Program-made: the position numbers and the translations under genes
Shown: one piece after another, positions 40,201 to 52,200 of the stretch
Layout: every line of letters begins with the position of its first letter
How positions within the stretch are numbered: the first letter of the stretch is position 1
Source: Callorhinus ursinus
Lineage: Eukaryota > Chordata > Mammalia > Carnivora > Otariidae
Assembly (NCBI RefSeq): GCF_003265705.1
Contig: NW_020312817.1
Span: 26,865,861-26,929,860, forward strand
Direction of reading: 5' to 3'
Length of the DNA stretch: 64,000 nucleotides
The notes under the pieces: model-generated
The model's database searches: none
What the model saw: the letters and a program-made list of their open reading frames with translations, nothing else
What the model was told of the DNA's origin: nothing

Positions 40201-43200
40201 AAATCTAACTGGTAATATAGGCAGCCAGCAATAGTGTCCTATCAAAATTGAACTGAAGGTCTAATTTTCTAATTGAGCTAATGTCTCATTGAGGAACATC
40301 TAATTTAACATCCCATCTCTACCCTCGCCATCTCTGTTCCTTATTGTACAATAAACATACAGTTCTTGACAAAGCAATTAATATAAAATATACAGTGCTT
40401 TGAAATTCCCTTGTATATTTTTAGGGGAATCTTGCCCTGTGTTTCTGTACCTCATCTTTCTGTGTTTTGAGGTGTATTGTACTAGCTGCAATATAACAAA
40501 ATTGAAAATTTTTGAAACCTTGAGTGTTTTTTCTCAGGAGCAATTTTATTTCTTAGATGAAAAAATTGTGTGAAGATTTGGAATGTAGCTGTAATTATCA
40601 CTTTCATTAAAAATAATATCACAAATTTATGGTGGTATAAATGTGAAAATAAGACCATTAAAATAAGAACTGTTTATATTACATATTTCCTTAAGCTACA
40701 ATTTCTATTGGATCCTACAAAAATGGAGTTATAGTGTGTTGAATTCTAAGGTAATTATGGAGGATGCTTATTGCAGCAAACAGAATTTGTATACTTAAAG
40801 CATCTTTTTTGTTGCTTTTCTTAAGTTAATATATTTCCTGTTTCTATAACATACATAGTATTATTTTTTAAAAGTAAACTTGAGGGGCGCCTGGGTGGCT
40901 CAGTCATTAAGCGTCCGCCTTTGGCTCAGGTCATGATCCCTGGGTCCTGGGATCGAGCCCCGCATCGGGCTCCCTGCTTGGCAGGAGGCCTGTTTCTCCC
41001 TCTCCCACTCCCCCTGCTTGTGTTCCTGCTCTCGCCTCTCTGTCAAATAAATAAATAAAATCTTTTAAAAAAATAAAAGTAAACTTGACTTATGTATAAA
41101 ATGTATTGATGATTCACTATAAAAATATAATTTCAGTTAAAGGATAACTGAGTTTCATTTTGGAGCTTTTTGTTTTTCTACTTTTTCTACTGGAATTCTT
41201 TCCTTCTTCAATAAGAAAAATGGCACTTCACACCTCTAAAGTCTGTACCAGTGAAACATACATGTAAGGATCATAATGACTGTTCAGAGTTCATTTTATT
41301 TACATTATCTTATCTTAATGGTGACTCTGTACAGTAACTATCTTTAATAACTGTTTTAGTGATGAAGAAACAATGCTAGTGAGTTTTACATTAGGATTTG
41401 ATGAATATTCTCCTTAGGGTTGTTCATGATATCTATTATATTTTACAGCATCTGTTAGAAAAAAACCAGCAAAGACATACATGTTATAATATCCCTACTT
41501 GCCTTTTCAGGTTTAGTAGTACATTGAGGATTCATTTTCTACTTCACACAGAGAGGGGATAAAATCTATTCTCTTCCAACCTGTCAGGACTTACGATGTA
41601 TTTCTTTTCATATTTTCATTATAATAGAACTCTAATAAGGTGAGCAGCATAGTCCAGTTTCCTTATAGAGTTTATACCCACAGAAATCGGCTAAGTTCAA
41701 TTTTAACACCATTTGAAAGTATAAAACTTCCTCTCCCCCCACCTGCCTATCCCAGCCCAACATATTTTTTTTAAAAACCCATGATACTCTTGAGAAGATA
41801 ATGGTCAAGGCAAATATGTTTTGTTCATTGATCACTTTTAGGATCTGTTCTGTTGCATTATCAGTGTTTGGAGATGTGGCTTTAAAGATAACATGTAGGT
41901 GTATCTCAGCTCAGAAAATTTTTACATTATTTTTGTCTCCGCTCTCAGTAAGAAATGTAAGGGTGAAAAAAGTACCTCTTTTTAGTATAGTTTTTCTTTT
42001 TTTTAAGTAAAGTAAGAGCAAGTACTTGTTTACTAATTATGTTTTTATAGTTTATTGCCTTTTTTTCCTCTTGTTAACTTCTCATTTGTTACGTTTTTTT
42101 AAAGCAAGCATACACAAAGGGCATGCAATTTTTTTCCCTTCAAATGAAATTTTTTCAGTATGTTTAGCCATTTCGTTATCTTAAATAAAAAATAGATTTG
42201 CTGTGTACTCTGCAAAAAAGGTATCTAGATTATGATTGTGGTTACATATAATGATTTTCATTGAAATTATTTCTTCTGTGTATATTTTTTATCTTCCTTT
42301 TATGGATGAGAAAAATGAGAGTGTTTTATCCCAGTACTGAAAAGAAGTTTACTCTCCTGCTGGGAATAACCTGATTGAGATTATTCTGTCCCAAGTGATT
42401 TTGATCTCAAAATTCAAAGAATGAAGGAAATTATATGAGTGAGCTGACTCTCTCCCAACCATGCTGGAAACCTATAAGAGCAAACAGAAAGATACTCTTA
42501 AGAAACTGAAAAGGCAGATCATTTACCTGGCTGTTACCTAATTTGTATGTTAGAAATTTGTGATTATATTTAGATAGGGGAGAGCTGGCCTGGTCACAAG
42601 AGCATGCCTGGTTTAAACATTTAACAGATGTTTATTGAACATTCATGGGAGCATAGCAAGAAAATTGGGTCCTTTTTCTAAGGGACTGACCGATAAATGG
42701 GGTTAACGATAACTTGATAGTTTTAATTTAATTACACAGTCCATGGCATATTAGAAGTATAAGACATTACTGAAGAATCAAACCTGATTTGGAGACCTAC
42801 AGAATCAGTAGGAATTAGCTAAATGAAGTGGGGCAGTGGGCTGGTATACCAAACTGAGAATAATGTTAGCAGTGAAAGTATCACATATTCAGGGAAACCT
42901 AAAGAAATTTTGTATGACTGGATATAGTATATGGGTGGGAGATGAGGCTAGAGAGGAAAGCAGGAGCTCAAAGGTGAAAAGGAGTGTATTTAGAGTTACT
43001 TGCTCTTAAGTGTGGTGATGAGCTACTGAAAGGATTTCAGAGATCTAATCAGATTTTCATTACCCAACTTTCTATATACCCGAAGGCTCGAACAAGAATA
43101 ACTGCTTAGAGGAAGAACTAGAGTTGTTGCCACGGTGGCACACCATGGGAATGCCTTTTATGCCTAGTAGTTCTGTAATTACTGAGTTTTTGCTATTGTG

Positions 43201-46200
43201 TGTATGAGATATAATTATAGATGCATGTATATATCAATGCACATACATGTATCTGAAAAGTAGCTTCTGAATTTTAATTTTTGAAATAATAGACTCTAAG
43301 GCATGTTTCAAATTTCCTTCAATTATAATTATACCTTAATAAAATGATTACCTCTTATGGATGAGGCTAGTTTGATGACTGGTGTAGGACTCTGATGAGG
43401 TTGATATTTGCTGGAAACCAGAACACTACTTAGGGAGTGAATGTAGTACTTCTGATTTATTATATTCCTCTTTTCTGGCTTAAAGTTGACCATTCCTTAG
43501 GTATTTGTTAAATATTTACTGTACAACTTGCATTGAGAGCCTCCTAAAGATGATTACTATTTTAAGTCTTCTTTTCATGATTCTTTATTTTTACTATCCA
43601 CCACCTTTCCTAACCCGTCCTTTCAAGATTCACAATGTATAACTGCATAGAGCTAATTTGAGTCAAATGGGTTAACAGACGAACTGACTAATATTGCTGT
43701 GGACTGATTATTAGTAAGCATTTGGATTAAGATAAATCAGGAATAACATTCTTTTTAGAAGCACAAAAGAATAGGCAAAAGTGTATCACTTCAGAATAGA
43801 GAATTTTATATTCAACAATTTCCAGCTTTTGTCTGAAATAGACAAGATTAAAGGTAATTAGTCGTCAGGACTTTTTCAGGAATCAATTTTTTAAAATATA
43901 GATGACATGTTTTATACATTAGTTATATATCAGTTTGAAAGCAACTGTGTCTATGAGGTTAAATGTAATTTTCTACTTAGGCCATTTTCTTCCATGATCT
44001 ATCACTTAAAACCTAAACAGTATTGGAGCATTTCAGGATGCTTTCATCAGGAAACTTTGTACTTTCTTGTTGTTCATTTGAAATTTTTTATAATAAACAA
44101 AAATGGGGAAATGGTTAATTAAACTATAAATATTGGTTCTATTTAACTTGCTTCAATAATATAGTTTATTACTTTATTTCAGAGACATTGTTCAAAAGCC
44201 ACCTACTAGTGGACTTCCAAAATGATAAAAAGCTGCATTTCCTTTGCTTGTCCACGGCCATCCTAGGCACCTGTAAAAAACAGAGAGTTAAATATTTATG
44301 CACACAGGACTTATACTCGGAGTGGAATTAACTCCCTTGGTGATGGTTACATAGTTTCCGAACCATAAACACTCCCTCTTTCCCTTGTCCTCAGTGTACC
44401 AGTATTTAACCCTTTCTTTCTTGCCTAATGCAGAAAAAATTTCCTGGCTTCTTGTTTATTTTACCCACAAAGTCTTAATTTCTGGCTTTTTTCTTCAGTT
44501 TTATACTTTAATGATTTTTGTGTCTAATACTTACTAATTTTAGGCCTACAAGCAGTGGAAAGAAACAGTTCTGCAGGGACCCAAAGAGAGAGCTAGAGAG
44601 ATGGTGAGAAAGCGCACTGAGAACGAGAGAGGGTATCAGATAGAATGCAAAGATGCATACAAGGTGTCAGCAGAGTTACCCACAGGCCAGAGACAGCCTA
44701 TGATTAGTTGCTCATTGATGCATAAGTCCAGAGTCACTGCCACTTAATTTTGTACCAATTACAAGGGGTCAAAATCTGGTGAAAATGAATTTTCATAACT
44801 GTCAGATCGATGACTTAGGCAGAACACCAGAGTATTTCTTGCATTCCTTTTGTTCTGCCAGTTTGAAGTAATTTTGGTTAGTATAGTATTTGTGTTTTGG
44901 CCTCTGTGCTTTTATTGATTTCCTTTCTTTTTTCTTGAGAATTATAAAAACTGATTTAAATTGGGGGGTAAGTTATAAATATATAGTAACATAGAGTTGT
45001 ATAAAAAATAAACGGAGGTAATATTATAACCTTAACTTCTATGTAGTACATATAGTTTCAAAAGTTCTTATATATTATTAGTTTTCCCTGATCAATGCTG
45101 TAGGCAAGAAAATATTTATTATTGTCATTTGACAGAGAATGAAACTACTACTTAAGACTTTAACATTAAAAACTTACCAGTAGGTTATAAATCTGGCATA
45201 TAGCTCCCCAGTCTCTGATGCCTATGATCTTCATGATTAAAAACAAAAATTTTTATGAAGAAAGACAAGTTAATTGACCGTTACTCCAGATACACCATTG
45301 CTACCTCTGATCAGAATAGTTCATTGATCACTTAGGCTTTATGTGTATAGAATGGCTAGACTTGAGGATTAACTGGTTCTTGAAAAACACGTTGATCAAA
45401 TGCCAAAATACAACTTATTCTATTATTTAAGTGATTAACAAACTCATAAAAAATTATAAATTGACTTTAGACTTCCATCTGTGAAGCATCACATAACAAT
45501 ATGAAATGATTATTCCTTATCGGATTACATTATATGAGCTTTATGTTTCAGGACAATGTCCACTGTCTTTATCTCAAACAATATTTCAAGCACTCTGAAT
45601 TGTTGTGGAATTTGAAGTATCTTGCTAAGTAAGATTTAGTTTGTAACAAATCCTTCTGGGCACATCACAATAAGTAACCTGTCCCATATTATCTATAGGT
45701 GTTAGAGCTGTAAGGGGACTCTGTGGGATTCAGGTAGCTCGGATCCTTCTTTTTTATAAATGAGGAAAACAAGGTCCATAAATACTGTGATTTGTTCTAG
45801 GTCCTCTGATGCTTAATGGCAGAGCTGTGATAACTCATGTCTTCTATGTCCCAATCAGATATATTTATCCACTAAATTAAACTTAACTCCCAAGAACAAT
45901 TCAGTCTATCCATCAGTGAATAATTAGAAATTGGGGAGGTGACTTGTTTCCGAGCTGGCTTTAGATATTTAGGCTATATAATTTTTTTTAATGTTGACAG
46001 TGAAGTAAAATTATTTTCTAGTTGAAAATTTTGCTTTTAATAATTATAAAACTGTATACAATAATGCAAATTCTACAGTTTTTCTGATATTTCCTTTGCT
46101 CTTCTTTTTTCATTACCCTGAAGAATTTTCAAGTCATGATAGGCCATTAAAAGGCAGCATATTTCATTAAGTATGCATAGCATTTGAGTTGTGCCTAAGT

Positions 46201-49200
46201 AGTAATTACTACATTACTTAAGTAAACCTCACCCTCACTGTTTTTTGGTCTCTCTAGTACATGAGCAGGAAGCAACTTTATATAATTATCACTTACATGA
46301 GGAGTGGGTCAGCCTTACCCATTTGATGTTTTTCTTGCTCAAAAGAATTAATAAAAAGCACTCCTGAAAATTTCTTGGTTATTGATGTGAAGATATGATC
46401 TCTTCAGCTTTTACATAACAGTCCTGGTGAAAATCAGTTTCTCCTGGCTATTCCAACCTGTGTTATCTCAACACAAAGTTAGATTATAGCCAAAGTAGTT
46501 TGGTTTCACTTTTGAATAAGTATGACACTTCATAACTTCCTTGGAGCAGGAACAAAGGCAATTATTTTATCTTTAATCTTCTATATGGACTTTTGCTGCT
46601 GGCAGATAATCCTATGTAGTATACTTAGTATTTGATACTTCACCAAAAATTTGAAAGAGGGACTTGCTATCAATCAAGTAATCTGAATTGCTAACAAGGA
46701 TGCGACCCAAATGCCTCTGTGCTGAGTGTAAGGTGCTCTGGACATTGCACTCCTCTTGAACAGCAAGGAAGCAGCCATCCTTTATTGTTGGTTCCCTTAG
46801 CTATCTCAAAGCGTCTTCCTGGTGCAAAGAAGTTCATCATATTCAAAAGTAACTGAAATCTCTTGTAGAAATATCCAGTTCCTTTTGATCTAACTAAGCA
46901 CTAAGATTGAGTTGACCTGCTAAAAAGGCGTATTTTCTATCAGATTCTTACTATAACTGCTTTAAGCTAGTTCCTCTAGGGCTTCAGTCAGTTAATAAAG
47001 AATTTCAGTTCCAGCCTCCTGCTTTTGTTTCTGTTGGAAAAACATTTCCTAGTTTCTCCTCTTTTTTCTTCTACCTCTAACACCTACAGAATGAAAGAGG
47101 CCTGGTTTCATAGCCAGGAAGCATTTGTTGTAACCATACATATGTATATGTTTTTTTAAGTTTCTTTTTTTGATGACCTTGAACAGGTTTAGTCGTTCAT
47201 CAGCCTTTTACTCAGTGATGGAGACAGCAGTGCCAACATTTATTTTACTATCTTTTATTTGCCTCAATTGGATTATCTCTTGGTGAAGCATATTATTTGT
47301 GGCTACTCCATTCCACAGTAGCACACAGTACCTTCATTTTGTCCTGTGATGTTTAATCTGACCTAAAAATTATATTTTTATCTCATCTAGAAATCAAGAC
47401 TTATTTTTAAAGGCTTCTCATACTTCTGTTTTGAATATTTCCTTCTCTTATAGTGCTCATTTATGCTTCCCAAGACAAGGAAGATTTTATTTTCAATTTT
47501 AAATCAAATTGAAAACTAAAACTGGTACTTCCATTTGGAAAGAGTTTAAAAACAAAAGGGAATCAGTTAAAAACTAAGCTTTAAACTAACAGTGGAAAGC
47601 ATTCATCTTAAAGAGGTCTTTGCTCCATTTACTGGTGCATTTCAAGAATTATTTTCGTGTTTTCTGGAGATGATTAGAAGCAGATAGTTCTCCACAGTAG
47701 TATTTTTAAAAATCTTTCTGCTTACTTTTAATCTTAATTTGTTTTGGACTTTAATCCCTGGCAAAGTGGGGTATTATATGATGCATTGGTTTACAGAAAA
47801 ATGTAGAAATTTCATTTGCTTATAGTTTTAGAATCTTCCTCTAAGATGGTAATAGTTCTGGAATCTGGACATTTCAGCATGTTGTCTGCAGATTACTTCT
47901 TCAACATGGCTCTGCTTTTTAAATATTTATTTCAATTGTGTGATAGTTTTGACTTCAGAATTAGCAGTGCAGGGAATGGAGGTGATCTTTCCTAATGTTC
48001 TACCAAGAAAATAGCTGTATTAAGCTGTTTTCAGTTTACAAATTATAAAAGAACATAATTCTGATATTTTGCATTTAGTCTTAACAAAAATCCAACTTAT
48101 TTTGGGTGATAGTGTTAGCAGAGGCAGGTCACTATAACTGAATATTGAGTTATGGGTTTTGTTTTTTTTTGTTTTTTTTTACAAGAAAGATTTACCCATT
48201 TTGCTCACATCCTAGTTCAGATTATATGTCACAGAGCCAACATTTGCTTAATTTATTAGCCGTTTAGTTGGAATTCACAGCATAGTGGAAAATGTTTGCA
48301 GATAATTCTGTGCCAATAGTAGAAACTTCAGTTGATTCCTCGTATTTCTTCAGGGCAGTGATCACAACCAGATTCAACGTATGCACAAAGCAGCGGATAC
48401 CATGGTAGCGGCCGTCGCTGATTGCTTTTACCATGTTGGATCCATTGTCAGTCTCAAAGACCTACTTCCAGCTAGGTGCCTTGAACTCAAATAGCTTTTC
48501 CCACAGACTTCAGGATGTGAGCTAAGGTATGGCCTTTTTTCATGAGCTGGGCCTACATATGGGTTGACAGTAACCTGCAACTTTTATAGAAAAGAGACTA
48601 CTGGCTGTAGTTTAATATTAGACAATGACTAGTTGTAGTCATCAGTAGGCAGGGAGTATGTGTTCTTCATATATTTGAAGTACTCTTGCCTTTTGGACAT
48701 TCTCCCTTTTTCTCCTGTATGTTTTTGTCAAGAAGATGATTCATGTAAAAATTTCTCATTTGAGCCTGGTGTAAAGGTCTAAAATATATCTGTTTTATGA
48801 GTTAACCATTATCTTCAAAATGAGATATATAAGATCATTTTTTTCACACATTTGATATAAAAAATAACATTTTTTAAACTTTTGTAGATTTTTATACTTA
48901 ACATTTTTTTAAATTGGTGGTCAAAAAAATATATAAAATTTACCATCCTATTTGAACTATTTTAATAATAGGAATGTCTCCTACTAATCATCTTTTAAGA
49001 ACTGGAATTAGGAAATTGGTATTCATGTATAGGGCTTGAAATTTAGAATGAGTACTTTTTCCAAGGGTAACTTGCTCTAAATTGCATTGATGCAGTTTAC
49101 TGTCCATTCCAGACATTCTTATTTCTTCAAGGAAAAAGTACCCTAATTCTGGAAAAATGAGCTTCACTTCCATATCTTTCTTCTCTGCTTGGCAAGATGT

Positions 49201-52200
49201 GTTTCTTAAGTGAAGTCTTTATTGAGGGTATAATGGATCAACTGATGACGGGTTTTAGGAAACCATCTTTTATTTTATTATGGCTTTAACCATAACTCTT
49301 CTGGTTTTTCAAACTACTTACTGCTGTTTTCCTATTATGGTCAGTGGCCCTATTACTTAAGAATTTTTTAAGCCCTGGTATTAGAGGAAGAATCATTTAC
49401 AATTGGCAGGGAGAGAGAGTCCTCATAAATACAAAAGGAGTACTGTCAAGCAGCTTATGTACTTTTCTTGGCCCTCATTGTTTGTCACTGATTGTGAATA
49501 GCTGTTGGTAAATGCAGAAATTGAGAATCTGTTGGAGCTTATCTACCATAATTATATCTTTAAGAAAATCTCAACTTTTATTTCATAGCTATAAAAGACC
49601 CAATATCTTATTTGATTCTAGCACTTAAAATGCTGCTATTTCAATCTTAAAATACTCATTCACTATATTCTCCTTACATACACATATAAACGTATATGTT
49701 CATATACACGTGTACACATGGAGGAGTTGATGACTGAAATGATGTGCAATATAACATCTACCAAATGGTCCTGACTGACAAAGGAAAGTTGACCATGTGT
49801 TCTCTGTGACTTCTTATACCTCAGGGAAGATAAGAGCATAGGAGAAAAGGCAATAACCCAGTGACACATAAAGTCATCTTGCCAGGTTAAGCAATATATA
49901 CCTTATAGTTAAAAATGTCTGTGGATACTCGTTTTTTCACACACTATGGGAATCGATTCAGAACACATGCAGTATTATGTATGTTTACCCTTGCTACCCA
50001 CCTGAGTGGCACTTCTTAATTTACCTCTTATTATCTCCCTAAAGTTAAGCACTGAATTGCTTCTGAGCAGATTTTTGTCTTTGTGATAAGGAACAGTTCA
50101 TTTATACATAAATAACCATATCATTTTGTTAAGGACTCTTCTACCTTTTGTCAGTCTTTGTATAGTTCTCTAAGGCTCCATGCCCACTTTGTGAAATACT
50201 GTTTTAATAAAATTGCCAAGTTGTTTTGTTGGTAGGTATATACAAACTAGAAAAATAAGTGATGTGTAGTCTAGATCATACCTTAGCATGAATATTTTAA
50301 ACAACTTTATTTATATGTGATTTCAGTTTGTATTATCTATTTAATGTGTTAACAAAGATGTAAATTTTAGTATATAAGATGTAAATTTTTAGTATCTAAG
50401 CAATAGTGTAATGATTATTATGTAAATAATATATGCTGAGAGTTGAAGTAGAAAAAAGGATATTGATATTCACTTGTTATTTTCAGTGACTGTTATGATA
50501 AAATTCTGTATTCATCTAGAAAATTTAAAGAAACATTTTGATGCCTTATAGACTGAGACATTGTTATAGTACATCCTATTATGATGTAAAATTTGATATA
50601 AGGTTGGGTACATTTTAGACCCTGAATAGGTAATGCCTCTAAAATGATTATGCCCTAAAACTTAGTGTTTAAATACAGTTTCGATGTATAAAAGCACGTT
50701 ATATTAAGATACCTAGCGGTGAACCTGTGTTTAACTCTGGAATATTTCTTTTATTTTTCCCCTTGGAAATTAATACATTTACTGTGAGTGAAATACAAAT
50801 ACTATTAAGGTGAAAAACTACATATGGTCCTTTGATTCCCAAGTCTTAGAAGACAGAGGATAGACTTCTGTTACTTTTAGATAATAGAAGTGATTTTTCT
50901 ACTTCTAGGTTATAAATACCTAAATATTAGCAAAAGTGTGTTTTTAAAAGTGTGAATCCAAGGACGTATCAGGTATCTGGGTCTTCTTACAGTATGGTGT
51001 TTCTACAATGTTTATTTATTTATTTATTTATTGCATTTGAAGGAAAAACCTACCCAAAACTTTATTTATTATGCTAGGCATGATTGTATGACTTCAGAAG
51101 CAACAATGAATTATAGTTTAAACCTCTTCTGCTATATATCATATGTATGTCAAATGAAATGACACTGTCCTTCTGATTTTTAACCACTTTTTTACTTACG
51201 GAGGTACTTACTTTTCAATCCTAAAAATCTTCATTTTCCTTGCATTTCTTTCCATATTAAAAAAAAAATTCAGATCTAAAAGGGAAAATGTTAAAACAGG
51301 AGTAAAACCAGATGCATCTGATCAAGAACCAGAAGGACTTACGCTGCTGGTCCCAGACATCCAGAAGACTGCTGAGATCGTCCATGCAGCTACCACCAGT
51401 TTGCGGCAGGCCAATCAAGGTATAGCACTGCCACTTCTCTGCTGTTTTTCTGTGGATCCGGAGATGTTTCATTTACTTCTGAAAACTGCCTTTCTTTTTC
51501 TTCTGTGTTAATGGTTTTCAAGCAAGTTCCTTTACCTAAAAATTTTGTCGTCAGGTTTTCAAATTAATCATGAATAGCCTTTAATTTTAAAATATTTACT
51601 TCTATTATGTATGATTAATACTAGATTCGGTAGGCTAACAACATGCATCCTGATTTTCTCTTCTTCTTGTTGGTAGTTATGAAATTGAAAAATGCCATTG
51701 TATTGGATAGGAAAGAATACATGAAGACAGTGTGTGAGAATATAGTTTAAATTGGTATTTTCATGTCTTAGCAATAGGAGATATAAATAATTCTGTATTA
51801 TCTATTGTTTTACTTCTGTTTTGCCTGATTAGATAAAACTAATTAACATTTTAAGAATTTAAGCTTTAAAGTTGATAAGGGTCTTAGCCCTATAAGTTAG
51901 TTATGTTTATGAAATAGAAATCTTTTATTCTCAAATGGGTACAATAGGAAGATAATTGTGAAGAATGGGGTAACTTTTAGAATTAAAACTTTGAACTCTT
52001 GAAGTTGTTTTTGTTTTAATTTTTTAAAATGTATGCTTATGTTATTTATCTTGAAATATTAAATAACAGAAAAAAAACTAGGTGAATATTCAAAGAAGGT
52101 GGCTATGAAACCCAAACCTTTATCAGTATTGAAATCACTTGAAGAAAAATATGTGGCTGTTATGAAGAAATTACAGTTTGGTAAGTTGAAGTTTTAATCT

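Larger units (their letters stand above)
39002..51273 (+). other. BIRC6: BIRC6 intron (12.3 kb), mostly SINE-free
   Basis: One CAN-SINE lies at 40884-41074. After 41,088 there is none until 53,173. Recognised content: old L1-like sequence near 39100-39500, MIR-like pieces near 41285, 45060 and 45700, a hAT-transposase fragment at 48310-48560 and a candidate alternative exon at 44183. The rest (for example 41100-44100, 45900-48300, 48750-51250) shows no family I can name. The acceptor has an A-run in the usual pyrimidine tract. Confidence 0.85.

Noticed and set aside
46560..46900. Possible continuation of the hAT transposase on the minus strand
   Set aside because: An open stretch of about 55 codons exists, but I could not match it to any hAT motif.
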